From contig NZ_JAJOMA010000002.1 of assembly GCF_021129235.1 (NCBI RefSeq), forward strand, positions 62,001 to 126,000: a stretch of 64,000 nt of DNA, written 5' to 3'. Below, in pieces: positions 8,520-17,452 of the stretch. Source of the stretch: Kineosporia mesophila. GTDB taxonomy: Bacteria; Actinomycetota; Actinomycetes; Actinomycetales; Kineosporiaceae. Below the pieces are notes generated by a model. The model was not told where the DNA came from. It saw only the letters and a list, made by a program, of their open reading frames with translations, and searched no databases. Within the stretch, counting starts at the first letter, position 1; each line of letters opens with the position of its first letter. Both the position numbers and the translations under genes were made by a program.

Positions 8520-9980
8520 GTGTCAGAGTTTAGCGGATGGGCTGATGACCTGCGGGTAGAAGTCGCCGGACACGGCGTGGTGGCGCATACCGGATCAGTT
8601 GCGGTGCGGCTGCTGGCCGACTGCAGCGGCCTGACCGGGCGCCTCTCGCAGATCATGAACCCGAAAGATGCTCTGGTGGTGCACGATCGAGGTCGTGTCA
8701 TGACCAACACGGCGGTCATGATCGCTGATGGTGGCCGGGTGATGTCGGACCTGGCCGTGCTGCGTGATCAGGGCGAGATGTTCGGGCCGGTCGCCTCGGA
8801 CCCGACTCTGTGGCGGACCCTGTCCGCTGTTGACGCTCATCAGCTGGCCCGGATCGCTGCTGCAAGGGCGAGGACCCGCAGGGTGGTCTGGGCCCAGATC
8901 ACGGCCCGGCACGGGCAGATCCCGGCCGCACGGGTGGCCGGGCAGTGTAATCTCGGCCGGAGCGTCGTGATCCGTCTGGATGCCTCGACCATTCTCGCGC
9001 ACTCCGAGAAGGAATGGGCAGCGCCGACATTCAAGAAGACCTTCGGGCACTATCCGCTCACGGCGTGGTGCGACAACACCGGTGAATGCCTCGCGATCAA
9101 GCTCCGCGCCGGCAACGCCGGATCGAACACCGTCACCGACCACATCGAGGTCCTGACCGAAGCGATCCGTCAGATCCCCGCCGCGTTCCGGCGCGACCTG
9201 CTGATCACCTGCGACGGCGCCGGATCCACGATCGAGCTGATCGAGCTGATCGAGCACATCACCACCCTGAACGCCGCAGCCGGCCGGAAAGTCCACTACA
9301 GCGTCGGGTTCAACCTCGACGAACGCGTCAAGACCGCCATCGACCTGGTCCCGGACGATGCCTGGCAGCACGCCCTGGACGAGAACGGCGAAGCCCGGCC
9401 CCTGGACAAAGCCGCCGTCATCGAACTGACCGGCCTCCTGCGCGAATCGGTCGGCGGGGATCGGCTGAAGACGTGGCCGGCCGGAATGCGGATCATCGTC
9501 CGCCGCGAAAAGCCCCACCCCGGAGCCCAACTGTCCTTGTTCGAACAGCACGAGGGCTGGCGCTACCAGGTCATCGCGACCAACACCCCGGCCACCACCC
9601 GCGGCCAGCTCGCCCAGATAGCCGTGCTCGAGGCCCGCCACCGCGCCCAGGCGAGGGTCGAGGACTGCATCCGCACCGCCAAGGCCACCGGCATGGGACA
9701 CCTGCCTTCCAAGAAGGCCCAGGTCAATCAGGCCTGGCTGGCCGCCGTCGCGATGGCCTGCGACCTGCTGGCCTGGCTGCGCCTGCTCTGCCTGAGCGGC
9801 GACCTGGCCAAAGCCGAACCCAAGACCCTGCGCTACCGGATCCTGCACACATCCGCCCGGATCATCCGCGGCCAACGCCGACGCACCATCCGCATCCCCG
9901 AAACCTGGCCCTGGGCAACCCAACTACGAGACTGCATCCAAGCCGCCCTGACCCTGCCATTCACACCCATCATCACCTGA
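8520..9980 (+). CDS. IS1380-family-like transposase
   Basis: DDE transposase of 486 residues. The first acidic catalytic block is VIRLDASTI (near residue 155), followed by ITCDGAGST (near 232) and a C-terminal acidic/arginine region (ARVEDCIRTAKATGMGHLPS) characteristic of IS1380-like enzymes. It is apparently full length and starts at GTG 8520. Terminal inverted repeats of the element could not be fixed. The right end must lie before about 10165, where the neighbouring gene stops. Confidence 0.85.
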   Translation: MSEFSGWADDLRVEVAGHGVVAHTGSVAVRLLADCSGLTGRLSQIMNPKDALVVHDRGRVMTNTAVMIADGGRVMSDLAVLRDQGEMFGPVASDPTLWRTLSAVDAHQLARIAAARARTRRVVWAQITARHGQIPAARVAGQCNLGRSVVIRLDASTILAHSEKEWAAPTFKKTFGHYPLTAWCDNTGECLAIKLRAGNAGSNTVTDHIEVLTEAIRQIPAAFRRDLLITCDGAGSTIELIELIEHITTLNAAAGRKVHYSVGFNLDERVKTAIDLVPDDAWQHALDENGEARPLDKAAVIELTGLLRESVGGDRLKTWPAGMRIIVRREKPHPGAQLSLFEQHEGWRYQVIATNTPATTRGQLAQIAVLEARHRAQARVEDCIRTAKATGMGHLPSKKAQVNQAWLAAVAMACDLLAWLRLLCLSGDLAKAEPKTLRYRILHTSARIIRGQRRRTIRIPETWPWATQLRDCIQAALTLPFTPIIT

Positions 9981-10165
9981 ACACCGGCCGTCCCTACCCG
10001 AACAACCCGGAGGAACACCCCAGCCGGCCCGTGAACCGGCGGCACCGACCCGACCGTCGGGCCGCCAGCACACCCAAAACCCATCAGAAAGGAGCCCAAG
10101 ATCAACAACCGACAAGAAGAATCCGAACGATCCTCACCCGCGAAGGATCGAGGTCAGTGAGCTTC

Positions 10166-10663
10166 TCAACGACTCGTCTTTAGCACAACCTCTGGCTCCG
10201 GCTCGGCCGGCCACATAAGGAGAAGAAACTCCTCCTTGATGGAATCGTCACCCTGGGATGCGCGAGAGGCTTGACGACCGCGCGCATGAACTCGGATCCG
10301 GTACTGCCCTTCAGCGAGAGTGGGAAAGCGATCGTCGTCACCGGCTTCCTCGACCGTTCCAACCCCGAAGATATCGTCCTCCTCGACCTGCACGGATACC
10401 TCAGCCACGTCCTCCCACTCGTCAAGGTCTCCTTGTTCCGGGCGGTCGTCGCGCACGTCTACGGTAAGTGAAATGTATCCGTCTCTGCGTCCGGTCCGCA
10501 GAATGGCAAACTCCCCGGGTACCGCAGGGAGACCAGGCTCTTTGAGAGCGTCGATCAATCCGTTACCGCGGTTGGGATCCCATTCTGTTGGATCGAAGTA
10601 CTCGCTGCCTTTAAGGTGAAACTGACCATATGAGACGTAAATCTTGCCCGAGGCGGCACCCAT
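10166..10663 (-). CDS. ComJ/Nin-like DNase inhibitor candidate (immunity protein)
   Basis: Protein of 165 residues, cytoplasmic, acidic. The layout resembles Bacillus Nin/ComJ, the inhibitor of the competence nuclease NucA: a start block IYVSYGQFHLKG (Nin: SISYHQF), a central EVSVQVEEDDIFGVGTVEE block and a late LAEGQYRIRVHARG block (Nin: LPKGDYQL). The similarity was recognised by eye and is distant. The upstream gene encodes a secreted NucA/NucB-type DNase, which supports a toxin-immunity reading. ATG 10663 was chosen because GGGAG lies 6 bases upstream; an ATG at 10675 is possible. The 3' end lies next to the IS1380-like element. Confidence 0.65.
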   Translation of the reverse strand: MGAASGKIYVSYGQFHLKGSEYFDPTEWDPNRGNGLIDALKEPGLPAVPGEFAILRTGRRDGYISLTVDVRDDRPEQGDLDEWEDVAEVSVQVEEDDIFGVGTVEEAGDDDRFPTLAEGQYRIRVHARGRQASRASQGDDSIKEEFLLLMWPAEPEPEVVLKTSR

Positions 10664-10770
10664 TGAAACTCCCATCTCTGTGTGGTCCGGTCGGGACAAC
10701 TCTACTGCGGCTTCCCGAGTGCCTGGAGCACGGGCCCCAAAGCGCTCGGGCCTACGCACTCTCGGGACCC

Positions 10771-12072
10771 TTAGGTGGCAACCCAGAACGCGTCTCCGCG
10801 AAGGACTCTATTCTGTGAGAAGAATTTGCCGATCAGGCCGCCCTGCTTGTCGTTCTCGCCTTCGGGTACGTAAGCCCAGCCCCATTCCGAGGCAGGCACG
10901 TTGGCTGCACCCTGCGCCGTCGATGCGAACGGGTATTCATCACAAGAGAAGCCGGAGGGTGCAGCACGCTTGCGCGCCGTGGGGCAGGCTTCATTGCGAT
11001 TGGCGTTAATCTTCGCCGCGGCGGTTTGGCGAACCAGTGGGTTCTTTCCCTTGCTTAGAGTTTTGCTGCCGTAGTGCTTGCTGCCAGCCTTTTGGATGCG
11101 CGCAATGTTTTTGTTGATTTCCGTGAGAACTCTCATCTCCGTCATGGTGGGACGCACCTTGTAGAAAACGCAACCTCCGGCAGTATTGACGGTCAGTTGC
11201 TTGTCGCACCGATACTTTCCTGAGTTGACGATGACATCTTCCATGCCGAAGCTAGGGTGATTGAAAATAAGTCCGTAAACGGACTGATTAACGATCTTTT
11301 TCTTTTTGGGAACGGTGCTCGTGTATTTGACGGTCGCGCTAAACGTGTCGCCCTTAATGAGTACCTGAGGCGTAAATTTAACGTCCGTGCTGCAGCTTTT
11401 CCCACAAAGCACCGTGTATCGAGAAAGGCTTGTTCCGACACCTTCACCGGTCACGGCGAGTACTTTGAAACTGTCCTTTTCGGTCCACTTGAGCTTCCTC
11501 GGGTTAAGAGTCAGGACGCGCTTCATCCGAAGGCGCACGGACCCAACCAGAATACCCTTGCTGTAGTACTTGATGCCTCCGTTCTTCACCCATACGCACT
11601 GGCCGAAGCGGTTTGTCTTGTTGGTAGCGGTGGCGCTGCACGCGGGGGCGGTGACGGCAGGGGCTTTCAGCAATGCGTCAACGCTGCCGTCCGCGTTGGT
11701 GGTGTCGTCCGCAGCGTCGTCGGTGGCGTCGTCGGTAGGGTCTTCGGCGGTCTCGTCCGCCGGATCCTCTTCGGTCTCGTCGTAAGCCTCGTCGTCAGCC
11801 TCCTCGACGACCTCGTCAGCGGGGTCCGCTTCGTCGTCAGCCGTGTCGTCGGCCGTGTCGTCTGTGGGACTGGCGGTGTCATCTGCCGGGATCTCCGCGG
11901 TGTTGCCAGGTACCGTGGGAGCTGTTGCCTCCCAACCATCTTGGACAATCACAACCTCGTTGCCCTCATTGGTCTCTGCCGAGGCAACTCCCGATGGGGC
12001 CACCCCGGCCAGAGTGGCCAACACCAGCGCAGCCGCGAGACGGGACCGCTTGTATCTCTTCGTTTTCAACAC
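10771..12072 (-). CDS. Secreted NucA/NucB-type deoxyribonuclease with acidic linker
   Basis: Protein of 433 residues starting at GTG 12072 with AAGGAG six bases upstream. Residues 1-32 are a Sec signal peptide (RLAAALVLATLAGVAPSGVASA). Residues 35-125 are an Asp/Glu/Thr-rich repeat linker (ADDTADDEADP-like). Residues about 135-335 form an unassigned domain with Cys pairs. The last 90 residues carry the NucA/NucB DNase signature: CPTAR, SCDEYPFAST, and ENDKQGG. It should be secreted and cleave DNA outside the cell or in a target cell. The next gene downstream resembles the Nin inhibitor. Codon usage is poorer in GC than the flanks, consistent with transfer. Confidence 0.85.
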   Translation of the reverse strand: MLKTKRYKRSRLAAALVLATLAGVAPSGVASAETNEGNEVVIVQDGWEATAPTVPGNTAEIPADDTASPTDDTADDTADDEADPADEVVEEADDEAYDETEEDPADETAEDPTDDATDDAADDTTNADGSVDALLKAPAVTAPACSATATNKTNRFGQCVWVKNGGIKYYSKGILVGSVRLRMKRVLTLNPRKLKWTEKDSFKVLAVTGEGVGTSLSRYTVLCGKSCSTDVKFTPQVLIKGDTFSATVKYTSTVPKKKKIVNQSVYGLIFNHPSFGMEDVIVNSGKYRCDKQLTVNTAGGCVFYKVRPTMTEMRVLTEINKNIARIQKAGSKHYGSKTLSKGKNPLVRQTAAAKINANRNEACPTARKRAAPSGFSCDEYPFASTAQGAANVPASEWGWAYVPEGENDKQGGLIGKFFSQNRVLRGDAFWVAT

Positions 12073-12197
12073 TGTCTGCTCCTTAAAGCGAATGCTCGAA
12101 AGGGGCAGTAGTGGACAATGGGGTTAGGGCGACCCATGTGTAAGGTTTGCCACTTTTTGCCTAAAAGGCAGCGAATACCCCCGGGCTGGCCCAAGAA
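12073..12197. other. Region between the DNase gene and the IS5 element
   Basis: It contains the ribosome-binding site and presumably the promoter of the DNase gene (minus strand), and the left flank of the IS5 insertion. A short palindrome-like CCTAAAAGG occurs near 12163. No gene was recognised. Confidence 0.4.
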
Positions 12198-13066
12198 GTC
12201 AGTTCAGAATGAGCAGCCGTGTCGGGTTTGGTTGATATGCCGGTTTGTTGATGATGCTGGTCATGGAGGACGACGTCCTGACGGACGAGATGTGGTTGCG
12301 CCTTGAGCCTTTGCTGCCCGTTCGGGAACGACGGTTCCGCCATCCTGGGCGGCTGCGTGCGGACAACCGTGCGGTGCTGGAAGCGATCTTGTGGGTCGCT
12401 CGGACCGGTGTGGGCTGGAACAGGGTCCCGACCTCGCCGTTCGGTGTCTCGGGAGCCACGTGCTGGCGCCGGCTGGATGAGTGGCACGAGGCTGGGGTTT
12501 GGCAGCGCCTGCATGAACAGCTCCTGGGCGAGCTGCGTGCCGCGGGCAAGCTAGACCTATCAGTGGCGATCGTGGATTCTTCCCACCTCAAAGCCCTTAA
12601 GGGAGGGACCATGTCGGCCCCAGCCCGGTCGATCGGGGCAAGCCCGGTTCCAAGCACCACCTGATCACCGAAGCCGGGGGCATCCCGCTGGCGCTCATCC
12701 TGACCGGCGCCCACCGCAACGACGTCATCCAGCTCCTGCCACTGCTCAAGGCCATCCCCCGGATCCGGGGCACCCGCGGGCGACCCGCCCAGCGCCCCCG
12801 TCGCCTCTACGGTGACCGCGGCTACGACAGCAACCCCCACCGCGCCAAGATCCGCAAGCTTGGCATCACCCCACGCATCGCCCGCCGCAAGACCGCCAAC
12901 GGCTCCGGCCTGGGCGTCCACCGCTGGCCTGTCGAGCGAACATTCGCCTGGCTGCACGGATTCAAGCGTCTGCGCATCCGCTACGAACGCCGCGCCGACA
13001 TCCATCAGGCCTTCATTTCCCTTGCCTGCTCATGGATCTGCCTGCGACATCTCATTCTGAACTGAC
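12198..13066 (+). mobile_element. IS5-family insertion sequence
   Basis: Bounded by 16-bp inverted repeats GTCAGTTCAGAATGAG (12198-12213) and its complement (13051-13066), giving an element of about 870 bp with one transposase in two frames. No convincing target-site duplication was found, because the flanking bases differ. Confidence 0.9.
12245..13065 (+). CDS. IS5-family transposase in two overlapping frames
   Basis: The first frame (12245-12664) encodes the N-terminal part (DEMWLRLEPLLPVRERR) and the first catalytic aspartate (AIVDSSHLKALKGG). The second part, in the -1 frame from about 12601 to 13065, encodes the rest: LYGDRGYDS (second Asp) and VERTFAWLHGFKRLRIRYE (catalytic Glu). The switch must occur in the GGGAGGGACC stretch (12601-12610) just after a TAA in the second frame. 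IS5 members of the IS427 type are known to use frameshifting, so the enzyme may still be made; a simple inactivating mutation is the alternative. Confidence 0.85.
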
Positions 13067-13100
13067 CTCTTAAAGGACCCCTCCGACCATAGCTGCCGCC

Positions 13101-13229
13101 GTGAGCCTCTGGTTACTCGAACAGGTAGACCGATTTGACGCGCTGCTGGAGGAGTCCGACGGCAACAAGGCCAAGGCCACCAGTTCGATACACAAGGCCG
13201 GTCTGTCAAGCTGTTCTCGTGACAGATGA
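13101..13229 (+). CDS. Small ORF of 42 residues, possible gene remnant
   Basis: A GTG-initiated frame (VSLWLLEQVDRFDALLEES, then GNKAKATSSIHKAGLSSCSRDR) begins 35 bp after the IS5 right end and overlaps the next gene's possible GTG start at 13219. It reads like the C-terminal end of a helical protein and may be the tail of a gene cut by the IS5 insertion. No family recognised. Confidence 0.3.
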   Translation: MSLWLLEQVDRFDALLEESDGNKAKATSSIHKAGLSSCSRDR

Positions 13230-14100
13230 GCCGTGGAGGCAGGGTTACCCACGCGATCGGCGCAGCGAAAGCCAGAGGCAGCAGGCGGCGTCCAGTCCGT
13301 TCGGGGACTTCGAGTTCGTCGCTGGTCGAGTGGTGGCGCGGGCTACGGGTGCGCGCGTCTGGATCTGGGACGACAATTCCCAGCCGAAAATGCCTGACCT
13401 GCGCATCCAGTACCCACACGCTCCCGAGCTCGACGGTTACGGCGAGGTGGTCATGGCGGTGAATGCCGATCATGCGGCTCTTGATCGCAAACTGGCGGGC
13501 GGCGGTTCCCTCAGGCGGGAATCATCTCTTCAGTGGGGCTGGTTCCTCACACTCTCGCCGAAGATTCGTCTGGATCGAGATTGGAAGGCCATCGTGGCCA
13601 GCCTGGCTGAATTGGAACGCCAAGGCTTTGACTCGCCGACCTTTTTGCCCATCGATCCGGAAACAGGTTCGGTTGAACTACTGGCTCTTCTCGACCTTGG
13701 CGTAACCGAAATTGCCAGTGCTGCAAGCAATCAGGCTCTGAGCGGAATCGTCGAGCTGTTCACTCCGCCCTGGGGAGGCAAGGTGGCGCCTGACTGGGAG
13801 GGGTTTCAGTCTTGGCTAGCGAACTTCCTCACCTCGAACACCGTGGCCAATAAGCGGGAAAAGCTCGCTGCGACAGGCACGCCGCAACGTCATCTGTTCG
13901 TGGGAATCAGCAGCGCCATGCCCTGGGCGGTGCTGCACGCGCTCGACTACCCGTCGATAGGGCTGCCGCTGTTCGTGCCCCAGCTTCCTGACGAGCTTAC
14001 CCACCTCTGGTTGATGGGCTTGCCCGCCCCATCTCGCTGTATCAGCTGGTGGCCTGATCGATTCTGGTTTGATCCTCAGAGTCGCTGGGCCACGCTCTGA
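13219..14100 (+). CDS. Hypothetical protein, 293 residues
   Basis: Not recognised. The product is soluble and mixed alpha/beta. Its N-terminal part resembles a substrate or nucleic-acid associated domain with LSPKIRLDRDWKAIVASLAELERQGFD cut into two helices, and its C-terminal part has HLFVGISSAMPWAVLHALD and LPDELTHLWLMG. The start is uncertain: GTG 13219 is preferred since the frame further upstream (ATG 13135) overlaps another frame and looks unlike protein. It lies in the island between the IS5 and a lipoprotein gene. The GC content is slightly below that of the flanking chromosome. Island position suggests an accessory (perhaps defence) role, without direct evidence. Confidence 0.6.
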   Translation: MTDEPWRQGYPRDRRSESQRQQAASSPFGDFEFVAGRVVARATGARVWIWDDNSQPKMPDLRIQYPHAPELDGYGEVVMAVNADHAALDRKLAGGGSLRRESSLQWGWFLTLSPKIRLDRDWKAIVASLAELERQGFDSPTFLPIDPETGSVELLALLDLGVTEIASAASNQALSGIVELFTPPWGGKVAPDWEGFQSWLANFLTSNTVANKREKLAATGTPQRHLFVGISSAMPWAVLHALDYPSIGLPLFVPQLPDELTHLWLMGLPAPSRCISWWPDRFWFDPQSRWATL

Positions 14101-14449
14101 CACGGGACACTGCATCCACGAGCTGACTGGAGGCGTGGAATTTCAGGAGCCAATCTAGATCTGCCCGGTCGATGGTTCTGTTGGTAGCGGGCGCTTCCTT
14201 CCTTGTAATACGGCACCTTTGACGGAACGGTCTGGCGGATCTCCGGCGACTCCTTCCATCGCCCAGGAGCCCTCCAGGGCCAGCTACGTCCACAAACGTC
14301 ACTGGTAGGGCTCTGGAGTGAAGCCGATTGGTCCGCTTTAAAAGGTTGCGGGGCGCCGCCATTACTGCCCAGAGTGTGAACGGTGGCACGGTTGAGCAAC
14401 AACGAACGTAGTTCTCGCTCATGGCGACGCCTCGTTTGCCGATCTACGG
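14101..14449. other. Intergenic region, no gene recognised
   Basis: About 350 bp between the hypothetical gene and the lipoprotein gene. Short frames exist on both strands but lack ribosome-binding sites or recognisable motifs. It probably contains the promoter of the lipoprotein gene. Confidence 0.4.
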
Positions 14450-14923
14450 GTGGTGAACAAGTGTCATGGATGGGTCGGCGCGCTCGTCTCACTGCGCTTC
14501 GCCACGCTCACCGCCGGGTGCGGAGGGTCGGACGCAGGCTCGCCAGCAGCGAGCCAAGTCAGGACCACGGCAACTACCCTGACTGCCTCCGGCGACATCT
14601 CTGATCCCTACGTCGTACTCGGCAACGGCGGCAAGATCTCCTACGCTGACGGCGACGGCGGAACCTATTATGAAGAGCCCACGACCGGGCATCAATGCAC
14701 TCACCAAACCTCGGGCGCAGCCGAGGGAACGCAGGTCACGATCACCGACGCCTCGGGCACCGTCGTGGGCATCGGGACACTAGGCCCCGGTTTGCTGAGA
14801 CCCTCTGCCGCGGATACGTGGGATTGCGCGTCATCTTTCAGCGTAAGCGGCATCCTGGCAGGAAAGAGCTTCTATGGGGTGAAGATCGGCGACCACCCCC
14901 CCGAAGCAAGTGTCCGAGTCTGA
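14450..14923 (+). CDS. Small lipoprotein, function unknown
   Basis: Protein of 157 residues from GTG 14450 (a GTG follows at 14453). The N-terminus is a lipoprotein signal ending in a lipobox (FATLTAGCGGSDAGS, lipidated Cys near residue 24). The mature part is Thr/Ser/Gly rich with two further cysteines (HQCTHQ, WDCASSF) that could form a disulfide, and a predicted beta-sheet pattern (EGTQVTITDASGTVVGIGTL). It should be anchored to the outer face of the membrane. No family recognised. Confidence 0.65.
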   Translation: MVNKCHGWVGALVSLRFATLTAGCGGSDAGSPAASQVRTTATTLTASGDISDPYVVLGNGGKISYADGDGGTYYEEPTTGHQCTHQTSGAAEGTQVTITDASGTVVGIGTLGPGLLRPSAADTWDCASSFSVSGILAGKSFYGVKIGDHPPEASVRV

Positions 14924-15162
14924 CCTACAGGGAATCTCACTTTCCATCTATTGATCACCCCGCCCAGAGCAACAAGCTTCCACTAACCTGCCCGCGCAAT
15001 CATCGACGGATGGCCAGAGTGGTTGCGACCACGACCCTGACCTTGGACTCTTTCGTAGGTCTGTGGCGGATTCCGTCTGGGTTCCCGGCGATCATCAGGC
15101 GGCATAAGCAACCCTCCACGATCTTGGTGGAACCTCATCCCAATATGCCGTGGGCGGTTCAC

Positions 15163-16506
15163 CTATAGATCGAACAGGCGTTCTTGCTGCGCTGTGGCCG
15201 ATTCCGGGTTGTGGGATCCGCGCTGACCGGAGCGTCCGTCGCCGTTGGAGGGCGCCGTATCAGGACGCAGGCCCACCTGTCGTGAACCTACCCGGGAGCG
15301 ACCTCCCGGTCGCAGATCGGAAGGATCGCTGAACTCGGCGTAGACCGTCGGCCCGTAGTGGTTCATCAGTTCGTTGCGGATGACATCGCTTCCGGATGGT
15401 GAACTTCCGAACATCCCGATGGCCACGAGCCTCGCGAAGTCGCTACTGGTCAGGGCGTCGTGGACGGTCTCGTACGAGAGGGTTCGGCCGTGCTGCAGAT
15501 AGGCTTCGACCTGTTCGCGGGGCATGCACAACCCCGAAACCATGGTGTGTTCCTCCAGCGCTGGCGACTCCTGCCGGCAGATCTTGACGAAGCTGGGGGT
15601 GTGCAACAGGCGGTAGTTCCCGTCCGTGGCGGCCGCAAGACACCGGGCGTCCAGCTGTTTCATGGCCTTGAGCTGACGATCGAGCTGGGAGTCGGCCGAG
15701 TACGTCATGTTCTTACCCGAGCGGGTCATGCGCTTGTACTGGACGAACACGAAGCTCTTGCGCTGCTGGTGGTAGTACAAAAGGTCCGGCCCGAAATCTG
15801 TTTCCAGCCGGTCCCGGTCGGTGATCATCACCTTCAGGCTTCGGTCGTGCTGGTCCCGGAACCGGCGCACCTTGACCGTATCGGTGAAGTCGTTCTGCCA
15901 GCCCAGAAATGTTCCGGCATCGCGAGCCAAGAGATCGCCCTCCTTAGGTGCCACGTCAATTTCTTGCAGGTCGGGGGCGCCGGTGTAGGCGAGCGCGTCG
16001 GCGGTGGCGTCGCGGCGGGCCATCTGGCTGGGGGTTCCGGGCGTGCGGGGTCGCAGATGCTGCAGCAGAGCGGTGTGGGCAGAAGCGTCGTACGTCTTGA
16101 GGAAGGACAGGACTGCTGTGCTGCCGCCGGGTGTGAACGTTCCGCCACCTTGCAGCAGCGGTTTCTGCTGCTGCTTCTTCAGCACCGCGGCGAGAACGGG
16201 GTGGGGCAAGGGGACCGTGAGTGCTTGTAGCCCGACGAAGGTGAAGAGACGGTGGACGCTGTCCACCAAGTCCTCGTGCCGTATGACTCCCACGTGGGTG
16301 ATCTGCTCACGGATGGCAATGAGCGCGACCTCGGCCTTCGTCCTGCCGGAGACCGCGAAGGTCATTGGCGTCACATGCTCGTCGATCCTCCAGCGGTTCT
16401 GGAAGAAGGCGGCCGTCGGACCTTCGGCTGCGAGCGCGCAGACTCGCGGTGGGCGACTCGAAGCTGTGGCAGGTGCTGACTGAGTCGATTCGCCCGCTTC
16501 ATGCAT
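15163..16506 (-). CDS. Hypothetical protein with possible PD-(D/E)XK nuclease core
   Basis: Protein of 447 residues. The centre contains D-x-GPDLLYYHQQRKSFVFVQYKRM (residues about 240-265), the shape of a restriction-endonuclease-fold active site (acidic residue, beta strands, then Q-x-K). The N-terminal half is helical; the C-terminal 60 residues are Arg/Gly/Ser rich and likely disordered. ATG 16506 is directly preceded by an AT-rich TATATCATTATC element, so the transcript may be nearly leaderless. It sits in the island, where such nucleases are often phage-defence effectors (inference). No partner subunit is visible nearby. Confidence 0.6.
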   Translation of the reverse strand: MHEAGESTQSAPATASSRPPRVCALAAEGPTAAFFQNRWRIDEHVTPMTFAVSGRTKAEVALIAIREQITHVGVIRHEDLVDSVHRLFTFVGLQALTVPLPHPVLAAVLKKQQQKPLLQGGGTFTPGGSTAVLSFLKTYDASAHTALLQHLRPRTPGTPSQMARRDATADALAYTGAPDLQEIDVAPKEGDLLARDAGTFLGWQNDFTDTVKVRRFRDQHDRSLKVMITDRDRLETDFGPDLLYYHQQRKSFVFVQYKRMTRSGKNMTYSADSQLDRQLKAMKQLDARCLAAATDGNYRLLHTPSFVKICRQESPALEEHTMVSGLCMPREQVEAYLQHGRTLSYETVHDALTSSDFARLVAIGMFGSSPSGSDVIRNELMNHYGPTVYAEFSDPSDLRPGGRSRVGSRQVGLRPDTAPSNGDGRSGQRGSHNPESATAQQERLFDL

Positions 16507-16820
16507 TTGATAATGATATAGAAGGGGCCCCTGCCGGCGGCGCAGATGCCTGGACAGTCGGTGGGACGGATAATGGCTTCATATTGCCGTCACCGAGTTG
16601 AGTTGCATCCCGGGCCCTGGCTGCCGACGGGCAGTCGGCACCTCATCGCGGGGGCGACGGTCGCCGCCATCACTTGAGAACTGTTGGAGCGGAGGAAGAG
16701 CGCGGGAGTGCCGCACCCCTGATGTTGATGAGGGTTCCTCGGTAGCGGGCTCGTTCAAGGGTAGTCAGAACGAGGTCTGGCTCGCATGATCGAGGTGATG
16801 CGTTAGGGACAGAAACCGAT
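16507..16820. other. Intergenic region with divergent-gene promoter elements
   Basis: Holds the AT-rich promoter of the minus-strand gene next to 16506. The remaining sequence up to the stop of the HTH gene has no convincing gene. Confidence 0.4.
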
Positions 16821-17399
16821 TTATCGGGCCCGCCCGTGGCTGTCTCGAATCCTTAGCCCCATCCGACTGAGTCCGGACCAGATGGTTTTGGGGTCGACGT
16901 CGAACTGGTCTGCGACGCGGACCAGAGACGAACCGCCTTCGTACAGCCGCGCTGCCTCGTGGAGAGCATCGTCGCTCAAGCCCTGGCGTCGCATGCTGAC
17001 CCCGCTGCGACGCAGGTGCTGCGAAACGGTCACTCGGTGGATGCCGAACTGCTCTGCGAGTCTGTACGTCGTGCGCCCCCTCTGGTAGCCCTCCACTAAT
17101 ATTCGGATCTGCTCGGCGCTCAGCCGCTTCAGCGATGGCTTTGGACTGGGAGGTAGCTCATCGTCAGCTCTGTAACTCTCGGATAGCTGCTCGATACGGC
17201 ACCCCCCTCTGACCAGGGCAAAAGGTTTGAATAACGTCCCAGCAGGTCCACCTTGAAAGACGCTAGTCAAACCCGGTGGTCGACCGACAACGTCGCACCC
17301 ACAATCGCCCTGCGGATTCGTGTATGGGTCTATGGCATCCCCCGTCGGGGATGCGAACCCCGGATGCTCCTTCAAGTCGCTGGCAGCTCCGACTTGCAA
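16821..17399 (-). CDS. Helix-turn-helix protein, possible recombinase remnant
   Basis: The C-terminal 105 residues carry two helix-turn-helix units: TYRLAEQFGIHRVTVSQHLR and LVRVADQFDVDPKTIWSGL, preceded by RLSAEQIRILVEGYQRG. This arrangement is familiar from the DNA-binding ends of actinobacterial resolvase/invertase-like proteins. A TTG at 17399 opens the frame, but the first 60 residues are atypical (Cys/Gly/Pro mix), so the true start is uncertain. It lies 67 bp from the island's right boundary, where an integration or excision protein would be expected. No catalytic serine-recombinase domain is visible. Confidence 0.6.
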   Translation of the reverse strand: MQVGAASDLKEHPGFASPTGDAIDPYTNPQGDCGCDVVGRPPGLTSVFQGGPAGTLFKPFALVRGGCRIEQLSESYRADDELPPSPKPSLKRLSAEQIRILVEGYQRGRTTYRLAEQFGIHRVTVSQHLRRSGVSMRRQGLSDDALHEAARLYEGGSSLVRVADQFDVDPKTIWSGLSRMGLRIRDSHGRAR

Positions 17400-17452
17400 G
17401 ACTGGGCCCCATTTCGCAAATGCGCATTTGGCGTCGTTTTGGCGGACCTACT

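Noticed and set aside
8387-10165. TTAC as a target-site duplication of the IS1380-like element alone
   Set aside because: The second TTAC and the rest of the disrupted gene lie at 17467, not at the right end of this element, so the whole island is the inserted unit.
16494-16515. TGATAATGATATAGA resembling half a Zur box
   Set aside because: The right arm does not match; it is better explained as an AT-rich promoter of the adjacent gene.
17338-17400. tRNA-like T-arm (CGGGG-TTCGCAT-CCCCG on minus) near the island end
   Set aside because: The invariant loop A is a C and no anticodon or acceptor stem can be formed at the right distance.
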